Positions 1 through 5,323 of a DNA stretch of 5,379 bases are shown piece after piece. The stretch's first letter is position 1; every line of letters starts with the position of its first letter. Made by a program: the position numbers and the translations under genes. The notes beneath the pieces were generated by a model. The model saw only the letters and a list, made by a program, of their open reading frames with translations, was not told where the DNA came from and ran no database searches. The DNA is from Ethanoligenens sp047722935 (lineage in GTDB: Bacteria; Bacillota; Clostridia; Oscillospirales; Ethanoligenentaceae): contig JBDNZS010000109.1 in NCBI GenBank assembly GCA_047722935.1, forward strand, positions 1-5,379, written 5' to 3'.

Positions 1-9
1 GTATATTTT

Positions 10-31
10 CTACAAGTCAAAATACTTGTAG
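10..31. promoter_or_regulatory. Probable operator palindrome upstream of XRE gene
   Basis: Two perfect 8-base inverted arms, CTACAAGT (10-17) and ACTTGTAG (24-31), are separated by a 6-base A/T-rich spacer. The palindrome ends about 10 bases before the ribosome binding site of the XRE gene. A TATATT at 2-7 could be its -10 box, which would place the palindrome over the transcription start. Perfect dyads in this position are typical autoregulatory operators for small Cro/C1-type proteins. The promoter itself is cut by the window edge, so the regulatory role is inferred. Confidence 0.6.
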
Positions 32-51
32 TATATGTTTGAGGTGAGCAT

Positions 52-387
52 ATGTCGAATATCGCTAAAATAATAGGTGAGCGTTTGCGAAACTACCGCC
101 TACAATCCGGGTATAGTCAGGATGTGCTGGCAGAGCGTGCAGGCGTGCACCCAACCTATATTGGACAGTTGGAGCGCGGTGAAAAAAATGCAACGCTGGA
201 AAGCATCGAAAAAATAGCGCAGGCATTGAACTTGCCTTTGGAGAAACTGTTTGAGCACTTATCACCCGATGAAGACACATCCAGCATTGCTTCGGATTGT
301 TACCGACTGATTCAATCAAAAGGGACCATTGAGCAAAAGCAGCTATTTGAAATCATAAAAATGATCGATGCATATAAAGACAAATAA
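52..387 (+). CDS. XRE-family (Cro/C1-type) transcriptional regulator
   Basis: A 111-residue cytoplasmic DNA-binding protein. Residues about 8-67 form a complete XRE helix-turn-helix domain: the first helices carry ERLRNYRLQSGYSQDVLAERAG, split here as ERLRNYRLQ (10-18) and YSQDVLAERAG (21-31). The recognition helix follows in VHPTYIGQLERG (32-43), and the domain closes with IEKIAQALNLPLEKLF (52-67). The remaining 44 residues are a short, polar, partly helical tail that may mediate dimerization. The ATG start is supported by GAGGTGA at 41-47, about 5 bases upstream. The perfect palindrome at 10-31 suggests autoregulation. The gene converges with the mobilization operon and shares its terminator. 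In integrative elements such proteins usually repress integration or transfer genes. It resembles the small regulators that accompany restriction-modification systems, but no methylase or nuclease gene is visible. The family call is secure; its targets are unknown. Confidence 0.9.
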   Translation: MSNIAKIIGERLRNYRLQSGYSQDVLAERAGVHPTYIGQLERGEKNATLESIEKIAQALNLPLEKLFEHLSPDEDTSSIASDCYRLIQSKGTIEQKQLFEIIKMIDAYKDK

Positions 388-389
388 AG

Positions 390-421
390 AGCGCAGGCTA
401 TCCAACCGGACGGCCTGCGCT
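390..421. terminator. Bidirectional hairpin terminator between convergent genes
   Basis: A perfect 9-base-pair stem, AGCGCAGGC (390-398) with GCCTGCGCT (413-421), encloses a 14-base loop that can form three further pairs (TCC/GGA). It begins 3 bases after the XRE stop codon and lies 7 bases beyond the relaxase stop codon. Flanks are A/T-rich on both sides (TTCAAATTTAT on plus, TCTTTATTTG on minus), so it can end both convergent transcripts, although neither U-tract is uninterrupted. Confidence 0.8.
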
Positions 422-427
422 TCAAAT

Positions 428-1831
428 TTATCGTGCATGTTCGTTGTCTCTGTTTGGTGCGGGCGGCTGTTGTTCTCGCTTATCAAAACGATCAATATTC
501 AGTTGCACCGTCTGCCATTCCAGCATTTCCTGTTTGGTCTGCCGGTATTCTGCGTAGAGCGTCTTTCTTTTTGCTGAAAGTTCTGCGTATTCTACTTGCA
601 GCGCGTTCATATCCGGGCGCTGTTGTAAAGGAAGTGCCGCCAAATTCCGGCGCGCCGCCTCATAAATCAGTAAATCGGGCTCGTGGGCTTCGCGATAAGC
701 ATCGGGACGCTTGTTTTTCCGGTAAGCATCGTAAACCGGCTTGGTTTTGAAGTAATCCGTGTAGTTTTTGTGAAGCGCCGAGATTTCTTTTAGCCGCTTA
801 TCCGCAGATTTCATCTGCTCTAGCCCATCGGAAAAGGAGCTTTGCAGTTCCGCAACCTGCTGCCAAAGCTGCCCCATGTCCGAAATGCCGTGTTCGGACA
901 GAAAGTTTATCGTCCGCGCCATTTCCTTGAGATTAAACAACTTTGCCCAGTGCTCGTAACCGGGGCCTTTGCCCGCCTTCATTGTTTCCTGAATATCCAC
1001 CAGCCGCTGAATTGCGCCGACATGTTGGGGGCGCTTCTGCGGCGCAGGCTGCTGAACCTGCTCCGTGAGCCGCTTGGAGAGTGCCTGTTCCGTATAGTTG
1101 GCCCCCAAGGTTTTGACACGTGTGAAACGCTCCTGCCCCACAGCGCGAAACGATATGTATTTGCCGCGCTTGATTTCGTAGCCCTTTTCCCGCATCCGCG
1201 CCAGTAGCATCTCAAAATCCTTGCAGCCGGGAAGCGCCTCGTCAATCGTCCGGCGCAGCAGTGCCTTCCAACTTGTCCCTTTGCGCTCGGCCGCCCATTC
1301 AGCATAATGCTTGCCCTTGGCAGCGGGATGTTCCACCATGGAAAGCCCGTGTTTCTGACAGAGCCGGTCGCTGATGCGCTGCACAGCTTTGATTGAATAG
1401 CCGTAATTGTTGAATTTGTGGGTGCAGTCCAGCGTGGTGGAGTTGAAAATGATGTGGTTATGAACGTGGGCCTTGTCTATGTGGGTTGCCACGATAAAGG
1501 CATGCTGGCCTTTGGTGAACTCCATTGCCAGTTTGTAACCGATCTCGTTTGCTATTTCCGGCGCCACCTCCCCCGGTTTGAACGACTGCCTGATCTGATA
1601 GGCCACCACATCTTTTCGGGCGCTGGCCGTACGCCCGGTCAGTTCGGTGTAAATTTTCTTTGAAAAGGCAAACTCCACATCCACGGTTTCCGGGCTGCAT
1701 TCAAATGCGGAAATCAGCTCTCCATCGCGCGTCTTGGCCGGATTCATGGCATAATCCGTATGGGCTGAGATGGCGCGCGCGATGCTTTCACTCTCGCTGC
1801 CGTGCATGGAGATGATGCGAGTCGTTCCCAA
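428..1831 (-). CDS. MOBP-type relaxase (mobilization nuclease, Relaxase/VirD2 family)
   Basis: A 467-residue relaxase that would nick the origin of transfer, bind the 5' end covalently and pilot the strand into the recipient. The N-terminal nuclease domain covers about residues 1-250. Tyr27 in HTDYAMNPAKT is the probable catalytic tyrosine (motif I). The conserved YQIRQSFKPGE lies at 78-88. Motif III is THIDKAHVHNHIIFN (116-130), with His117, His122, His124 and His126 as metal-binding candidates. From about residue 270 the protein is helical and charged (coiled-coil-like from about 320 to 440). The start is a TTG, preceded by GGGGGTG seven bases upstream. This start gives MGTTRIISMH, matching the MATTRLMPLH-type N-termini I know in clostridial relatives, so I prefer it to the ATG at residue 9. 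It follows mobC by 12 bases, so the two are almost certainly cotranscribed and probably translationally coupled. No secretion or coupling genes are present, so transfer would need a helper element. Confidence 0.93.
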   Translation of the reverse strand: MGTTRIISMHGSESESIARAISAHTDYAMNPAKTRDGELISAFECSPETVDVEFAFSKKIYTELTGRTASARKDVVAYQIRQSFKPGEVAPEIANEIGYKLAMEFTKGQHAFIVATHIDKAHVHNHIIFNSTTLDCTHKFNNYGYSIKAVQRISDRLCQKHGLSMVEHPAAKGKHYAEWAAERKGTSWKALLRRTIDEALPGCKDFEMLLARMREKGYEIKRGKYISFRAVGQERFTRVKTLGANYTEQALSKRLTEQVQQPAPQKRPQHVGAIQRLVDIQETMKAGKGPGYEHWAKLFNLKEMARTINFLSEHGISDMGQLWQQVAELQSSFSDGLEQMKSADKRLKEISALHKNYTDYFKTKPVYDAYRKNKRPDAYREAHEPDLLIYEAARRNLAALPLQQRPDMNALQVEYAELSAKRKTLYAEYRQTKQEMLEWQTVQLNIDRFDKREQQPPAPNRDNEHAR

Positions 1832-1843
1832 ACTGTCACCCCC

Positions 1844-2179
1844 TCAAGCCAATTTTGACAACTCCCGTAGGACATTCCGCACGCCATCCCATACCTGAGA
1901 GTAGCCATGCTGCAAGTCCTGCATGTCCTCAACGTAAACGCTGTGCGTCTCGTTGACCCGGCGGGCGATCTGGTTGACATTGTTGGCTGTGACGTGCATC
2001 AGGCGCACCAGTTCCTTTAACGTGGGGATGTCCAGCTGGATCATATACCCATTTAGCGCCATTTTCCGCAGGTAGGCGGACAGGTTGCGGATACCGGCCT
2101 CCTCGCAACGTTTCCAGATCAAATCCCGTTCTTTTTCTGTTACCTTGAAATAAATTCCGATAGCACGCTCTTTCGCCAC
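1844..2179 (-). CDS. mobC: MobC-like relaxosome accessory protein
   Basis: A 111-residue protein of the plasmid mobilization MobC family. It is expected to bind the origin of transfer and help the relaxase load and nick. The N-terminal part (RAIGIYFKVTEKERDLI, residues 5-21, then AGIRNLSAYLRKMALNGY, 28-45) looks like a ribbon-helix-helix DNA-binding unit. The helix with ANNVNQIARRVNET (65-78) is a signature of the family. The C-terminus (WDGVRNVLREL, 97-107) is an amphipathic helix. The start is GTG at 2177-2179, with AAAGGAG (2185-2191 on the minus strand) five bases upstream. It sits between the HTH gene (52 bases upstream) and the relaxase gene (12 bases downstream). A short hairpin in the upstream gap may tune its expression or belong to the origin of transfer. 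The family and the pairing with a MOBP relaxase are well supported. Confidence 0.9.
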   Translation of the reverse strand: MAKERAIGIYFKVTEKERDLIWKRCEEAGIRNLSAYLRKMALNGYMIQLDIPTLKELVRLMHVTANNVNQIARRVNETHSVYVEDMQDLQHGYSQVWDGVRNVLRELSKLA

Positions 2180-2203
2180 CGCTGCTCCTTTCCCTGAAAG
2201 CGG

Positions 2204-2224
2204 AAAAGCGGCCTGTGCGGCCGC
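2204..2224 (-). terminator. Short hairpin with T-run upstream of mobC (attenuator or oriT stem)
   Basis: Read on the minus strand, GCGGCC, a GCACA loop and GGCCGC form a perfect 6-base-pair stem followed by TTTT. A G-T wobble and an A-T pair can extend it. It lies 7 bases after the HTH stop codon and before the mobC ribosome binding site. It could be a weak terminator that lowers mobC and relaxase expression, or a structural part of the origin of transfer, which in many MOBP elements lies just upstream of mobC. Confidence 0.5.
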
Positions 2225-2231
2225 CTCTCAG

Positions 2232-2468
2232 TCACTTCTCGTTGATTTTACGTATTCCTTCACTCTGCGGAGCAACGGGCGCTGTGTGGGGCTGTGTCAG
2301 GTACTGCACCAGCACCTGCTCGCAGATCAGGTATTTCCGTCCGGCCCGGACACAGGGCAACTCTCCGTTGATGCACATTGCCCGGATGCGATATCTCGTC
2401 AGGCCAGGCACCCGTCTCGCGGCCTCATTGATGGTTAACATCGTTACTTTTCTTGGCTCTTCGCCCAT
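2232..2468 (-). CDS. Excisionase-like helix-turn-helix protein
   Basis: A 78-residue protein whose residues about 10-57 form a winged-helix/MerR-type helix-turn-helix of the excisionase family: MLTINEAARRVPGL, YRIRAMCINGELPCV and RAGRKYLICEQVLVQYL in order. The tail (58-78) is polar and rich in Pro and Gln. Such proteins in integrative elements often bend attachment-site DNA and direct the integrase toward excision, but some are plain regulators, so the excisionase role is inference. I chose the ATG at 2468 because GGGAGGG (2474-2480, minus) is correctly placed five bases upstream. The frame stays open to an ATG at 2507, but that start lacks a good ribosome binding site and its codon abuts the -35 box of the opposite promoter. 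An internal ATG at 2441 (MLTINEAARR) is a weaker alternative. It is the first gene of the leftward mobilization operon, and the likely promoter is at 2565-2592. Confidence 0.82.
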   Translation of the reverse strand: MGEEPRKVTMLTINEAARRVPGLTRYRIRAMCINGELPCVRAGRKYLICEQVLVQYLTQPHTAPVAPQSEGIRKINEK

Positions 2469-2500
2469 GCAAGCCCTCCCATAAATGATGAAAACTCTCC

Positions 2501-2529
2501 TTGACATATTCTGTTGCTTGTTATATCAT
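2501..2529 (+). promoter_or_regulatory. Rightward promoter for the DUF6076-like/integrase operon
   Basis: A consensus -35 box TTGACA (2501-2506) and a -10 box TATCAT (2524-2529) are spaced by exactly 17 bases. Transcription would start near 2536 and give a leader of about 130 bases before the DUF6076-like gene. It is the best sigma-A-type match that I found upstream of the integrase operon. Confidence 0.75.
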
Positions 2530-2564
2530 AGTGTGTGACAAGAACAACGAATATCGTACTTGAA

Positions 2565-2592
2565 ATTATACCATACCACTGAAAACATTCAA
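2565..2592 (-). promoter_or_regulatory. Leftward promoter for the HTH-mobC-relaxase operon
   Basis: On the minus strand, TTGAAT (2592-2587), a 16-base spacer and a perfect TATAAT (2570-2565) form a sigma-A-type promoter. TGG immediately before the -10 box makes it an extended -10 (TGnTATAAT). Transcription would start near 2558 and run left across the opposite promoter before reaching the HTH gene about 90 bases on. Confidence 0.7.
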
Positions 2593-2666
2593 TCGTTTGG
2601 GCAAGGAAAGCGTTGCTGTCAAGAAACTATATTTATGGATAGAAAAGAGCAACATACGGAGGGCTT

Positions 2667-3683
2667 ATGAAATATGGCTGTTTGATGGACGAAGAGAATG
2701 ATCTGGAGGAGGTGATGGCGGTCAGGCCGGGAGAAACCGAACCGATGGAGTTGGGTGAAGCACCGCTGTTCGGCGCGCTGTGCAATGTGATGTCGTTGGA
2801 CTTATACCAGACCATGATGGGCCTGCTGTGCGCAGAGAAACCCGCAGAGGACGCCGTAAAACTGCCTTACATCTTTCTGGACGATGCGTTTCTGGAGGCA
2901 TACAAGCCTGATTCTGAGCCGGAGGAGGAAGAGGAAAGCCCAGATACCCATTTCGCTCTTCGCGATCTCTTTTACTGGCTGCATCATTTCAAAGCGTGGT
3001 TTGAGGGGATGCGCCGGGATTCGGCCTTATGGGACGGTGAACTGTTCCGCAGTTACGCGGAACTCAAATTGGGTACGCACCTGCCGGTTCTGCATCGAGT
3101 GGAAGGCGACCCGCAAAAGATGCTATTCCACATCAATCAGCAGAACCCGGAAGCAGATTACCATGAAATCACGGATTCCTTTGTGCAGAGTATGCAGGAA
3201 AATCCCACGCATCGGTATTATGTGGCCGACGGATTTCGGGAATTTCTGGTGATGGAGCTCAACTGCCTAATTCAAAGCCGCTGTACCATCTCCACCTGCC
3301 GGAACTGCGGTAGGGTGTTCGTGGCCTACAACCGCTCGGACACGCAATATTGCGACCGCCCGTCGCCGCAGGAGTCGGGCAAGACCTGTCGGGAATACGG
3401 TGCCTACAGTACCCGGTTGGAAAAGGTTCGGCAGGACGAGGCCACGCATCTGTATAAGCAGCTCTACAACATGATGCAGAACCGCTACCGCCGCACAAAA
3501 GGCCCGCAGTGTCCGCAGGGGCAGCTCCGCCTGCGGCAGGAACTGGAAGACTTCATTGCCGATAACAAAGCATGGAAAAAGCAGATGAAGGCAGGGAAAT
3601 TTGCGGAACAGCAGTATGTGGATTGGCTGAAATCACAGAAGGAGGCACAGATGCATGGCGAACATCACGAAGCGGAAGAGTAA
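2667..3683 (+). CDS. DUF6076-like protein with a four-cysteine zinc-binding motif
   Basis: A 338-residue soluble protein with no signal peptide or membrane segment. I recognise its C-terminal half as resembling DUF6076 proteins of Clostridia, whose function is unknown. Four cysteines are arranged as C211-x2-C214-x14-C229-x11-C241, in CRNCGRVFVAYNRSDTQYCD and then RPSP...KTCREYG, a probable structural zinc site as in treble-clef or ribbon folds. Before it lie an acidic stretch (residues 83-90, EPEEEEE) and helical, tryptophan- and tyrosine-rich sequence (FYWLHHFKAWFEGM, 102-115). After it comes a basic, helical tail (about 250-328) that could contact nucleic acid. The ATG start has GGAGGG (2658-2663) just upstream; Met7 is an alternative. 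The last 29 bases overlap the integrase gene in another frame, so the two are one transcription unit, probably translationally coupled. This placement hints at a role in recombination or its control, which is inference only. Confidence 0.8.
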   Translation: MKYGCLMDEENDLEEVMAVRPGETEPMELGEAPLFGALCNVMSLDLYQTMMGLLCAEKPAEDAVKLPYIFLDDAFLEAYKPDSEPEEEEESPDTHFALRDLFYWLHHFKAWFEGMRRDSALWDGELFRSYAELKLGTHLPVLHRVEGDPQKMLFHINQQNPEADYHEITDSFVQSMQENPTHRYYVADGFREFLVMELNCLIQSRCTISTCRNCGRVFVAYNRSDTQYCDRPSPQESGKTCREYGAYSTRLEKVRQDEATHLYKQLYNMMQNRYRRTKGPQCPQGQLRLRQELEDFIADNKAWKKQMKAGKFAEQQYVDWLKSQKEAQMHGEHHEAEE

Positions 3684-5067
3684 GAATGGAAATGTTTCCT
3701 ATCTCATTCGGGTTTATGTAGACGAAACCGGCACAGGCCATCAGATCGTCAAGTCCATGACATGGAAGCCCAAACCCAGTATGCGTCCATCTGCCGAAGA
3801 AAAAGAACTGAACAAGCAGGCCGCCTTATTTGAGGAACAAGTCAAAAATGGTCTTGTTACTTTTGGAGGCTCCACGCGTTTTGCCGATTATGCAAAGGAG
3901 TGGATTCAAGCCGAACAGATCGCTCCTAAAACGCGCGAAGGATACCAAGAGCTTTTGAAAAGAATCATTCCAGCCATTGGGCATATTCGGCTTGATAAAC
4001 TGCAAGCCCATCATTTAGAGGCGTTCTATCAAAATCTCACCGAGGCGGGCATAAATCAGCGCGGAAAATTTGCTGTGTCTAGAAAGCTGCGTGGTAACCT
4101 GAAGGAACTTTCTCTTTCTTATGAGGCACTTGCAAAACGGGTGGGGATATCCTCTGCCACCGTTAGCGCGGCAGTTAACGGAAAGCATATACGCGTTGAA
4201 AAGGCCGTGCTGATTTGCACTGCGCTTAAAATGCCACTGGAAGATGTTTTCGATGTAAATACGGATGTGGCAACTCTATCCGGTAATACAATCCTTCATT
4301 ACCACCGTCTCATTAGTGCCATCCTTGCCAAAGCCAAGCGTGAACGGCTAGTGCCGTTTAACGTAGCTGCTGAACACACCACCGCACCGAAAGCTCATCA
4401 TAAAGAAGCCCACTATCTGGATGATAAGCAAGCCCGTGTATTTCTCGATTTCTTATTGGAAGAACCAGATATTCGTATCAAAACGGCGTTTATTCTGCTC
4501 CTGTTTACTGGCCTGCGCCGCGGGGAACTGTGCGGCCTGTCCTGGTCAGACATCAACTTTGAGCGACACCTCGTCAACATTGAGCGGGCTTCGCAGTATC
4601 AGATTGGAAAAGGTGTTGTAGAAAAATCGACAAAAAACGATAGTAGCATCCGTTCTATCAAAATACCTGCTTTTGTAATTGAGCAACTCAGTACCTACCG
4701 GGCATGGTGGAACAAGCAGAAGTTGCTGTATGGTGAGAGCTGGCACGGAGAAAAGGAGCGGCTGTTTGTTCAGGCGAACGGAAAGCCGATTAACCCGGAT
4801 ACCATTAACTTCTGGATGAACCGGTTTCTGGAACAGCACCAGCTTGAACACATCACGCCCCACAGCCTTCGCCACACCTTCGCCACATTGCAAATTGCGG
4901 CTGGTGTAGACATTCGCACGTTGCAAGCGCGCACCGGCCATGCGCAGGCCAGCACGCTGGTGAACATATATAGTCATGCCATCAAAAGTGCGCAGGAAGC
5001 TGCCAGCGACGCGCTGGAAGACTTGTTGCTACCGCCTACCGATAAAAGCGCCGGAAAGACCTCGTAA
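3655..5067 (+). CDS. int: Tyrosine recombinase/integrase with an internal XRE domain
   Basis: A 470-residue site-specific integrase. Residues about 1-70 look like an Arm DNA-binding domain (SYLIRVYVDETGTG...). The core-binding (SAM-like) domain begins at about 75 (FADYAKEWIQAEQIAPKTREGY) and resumes at about 208 (LSGNTILHYHRLISAILAKAKR). Between these halves sits an extra helix-turn-helix. The catalytic domain (about 253-455) has the full active site: Arg288 (TGLRRGELCGL), Lys327 (STKNDSSIR), His403 and Arg406 (TPHSLRHTFAT), His429 (RTGHAQ) and nucleophile Tyr439 (NIYSHA). It is longer than the roughly 400 residues usual for Arm-type integrases because of the insertion. The ATG at 3655 lies inside the end of the preceding gene. 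AAGGAGG at 3638-3644 is 10 bases upstream, slightly far, and that same site fits an in-frame ATG of the upstream gene at 3651. The gene points at the 3' end of tRNA-Arg, the expected attachment site. The enzyme is apparently intact. Confidence 0.95.
   Translation: MANITKRKSKNGNVSYLIRVYVDETGTGHQIVKSMTWKPKPSMRPSAEEKELNKQAALFEEQVKNGLVTFGGSTRFADYAKEWIQAEQIAPKTREGYQELLKRIIPAIGHIRLDKLQAHHLEAFYQNLTEAGINQRGKFAVSRKLRGNLKELSLSYEALAKRVGISSATVSAAVNGKHIRVEKAVLICTALKMPLEDVFDVNTDVATLSGNTILHYHRLISAILAKAKRERLVPFNVAAEHTTAPKAHHKEAHYLDDKQARVFLDFLLEEPDIRIKTAFILLLFTGLRRGELCGLSWSDINFERHLVNIERASQYQIGKGVVEKSTKNDSSIRSIKIPAFVIEQLSTYRAWWNKQKLLYGESWHGEKERLFVQANGKPINPDTINFWMNRFLEQHQLEHITPHSLRHTFATLQIAAGVDIRTLQARTGHAQASTLVNIYSHAIKSAQEAASDALEDLLLPPTDKSAGKTS
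4069..4272 (+). other. XRE-type HTH domain inserted in the integrase core-binding domain
   Basis: Integrase residues about 139-206 are not needed for a standard core-binding domain and contain a complete Cro/C1-like helix-turn-helix. The order is LSYEALAKRVG (154-164), the recognition segment ISSATVSAAVNGKHI (165-179), then VEKAVLICTALKMPLEDVFD (181-200). The frame is continuous across both edges, so this is an insertion of a domain, not a broken gene. I recall similar integrases in Clostridia, so it is probably an inherited architecture. Confidence 0.85.
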
Positions 5068-5106
5068 GGCTTTTAATGCCTCTTACCTTCAATAATTGCC
5101 CGTTTC

Positions 5107-5129
5107 CATCGCCGTTTGGCGGTGTTTTT
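5107..5129 (+). terminator. Rho-independent terminator of the integrase operon
   Basis: CATCGCC (5107-5113), a GTTT loop and GGCGGTG (5118-5124) form a 7-base-pair stem with one T-G wobble, followed at once by TTTTT (5125-5129). It lies 40 bases beyond the integrase stop codon. Confidence 0.85.
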
Positions 5130-5139
5130 CAGCCCTATA

Positions 5140-5173
5140 CTTGAACAAAAGTTGAACATTTTCGATGTTCAAG
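5140..5173. repeat. Cluster of three TTGAACA repeats, candidate integrase/Xis binding sites
   Basis: CTTGAACA (5140-5147) and GTTGAACAT (5151-5159) are in direct orientation 11 bases apart. CTTGAACAT occurs a third time inverted (5173-5165), so the second and third copies form an 8-base inverted repeat around TTTCG. The cluster lies between the integrase gene and the tRNA, where arm-type sites of tyrosine integrases are commonly found. Function is inferred. Confidence 0.5.
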
Positions 5174-5176
5174 CAA

Positions 5177-5228
5177 AAACAAAACCGCTCACCCTCGCCA
5201 TAAATGGCTTGGGTAAGCGGTTTTGTTT
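5177..5228 (-). terminator. Large bidirectional hairpin terminator abutting the tRNA 3' end
   Basis: Arms of 13 perfectly paired bases (5177-5189 with 5216-5228, including CAAAACCGCT/AGCGGTTTTG) are followed inward by ACCC/GGGT and GCCA/TGGC pairs closing on a TAAA loop. Read from the tRNA, the stem ends in TTTTGTTTTTG, a good terminator tail. Its outer base overlaps the last base of the tRNA CCA. It may also stop any readthrough from the integrase side. Confidence 0.85.
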
Positions 5229-5255
5229 GGTGCGCCAGGGGGGATTCGAACCCTC
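5228..5255. other. Candidate attachment-site region (tRNA 3' end)
   Basis: Tyrosine integrases that target tRNA genes usually recombine in the T-arm to 3' end and rebuild the tRNA with the element's own copy. Here the integrase gene is the last gene before the 3' half of tRNA-Arg. The second attachment copy would lie at the element's left end, outside the window, so the core and its exact edges cannot be set. Confidence 0.45.
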
Positions 5256-5304
5256 GACCTTTTGATTCGTAGTCAAACACTCTATCCAACTGAGCTACTG
5301 GCGC
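5228..5304 (-). tRNA. tRNA-Arg (anticodon ACG), CCA encoded
   Basis: The minus strand folds as a complete cloverleaf. The acceptor stem is GCGCCAG/CTGGCGC with discriminator A and an encoded CCA (5230-5228). The D-arm is GCTC/GAGT. The anticodon stem TTTGA/TCAAA encloses loop CTACGAA, giving anticodon ACG at 5270-5268. The T-loop is TTCGAAT. The wobble A is normally deaminated to inosine, so it reads CGU, CGC and CGA codons for arginine. The T-stem (GAGGG with CCCCC) has one A-C mismatch at the second pair (5254/5240, positions 50/64), which is unusual. Its 3' end faces the integrase gene, marking it as the probable integration target. Confidence 0.96.
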
Positions 5305-5323
5305 ATATACTGTTTTTTCTGAA

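Noticed and set aside
451..461. TGTTTGGTGCG at 451-461 repeats 5224-5234 across the tRNA 3' end and might be a second attachment site.
   Set aside because: It is only 11 bases, half of it lies in the hairpin outside the tRNA, it stops before the T-arm, and it lies in the coding sequence of the relaxase C-terminus. Chance is the simpler explanation.
842..1305. Open frames on both strands inside the relaxase gene (for example 842-1207 plus and 1305-979 minus).
   Set aside because: They lie wholly within the relaxase coding sequence, lack ribosome binding sites and encode no recognisable protein. They are frame shadows of GC-rich coding DNA.
2469..2507. Longer N-terminus for the HTH protein, starting at the ATG at 2507.
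   Set aside because: No good ribosome binding site precedes it and its start codon abuts the opposite promoter's -35 box, whereas the ATG at 2468 has GGGAGGG five bases upstream. The extra 13 residues do not resemble the family.
4546..4977. A 143-codon minus-strand frame opposite the integrase catalytic domain.
   Set aside because: The plus strand encodes every catalytic motif of the tyrosine recombinase here, and the antisense product has no recognisable features or start signals.
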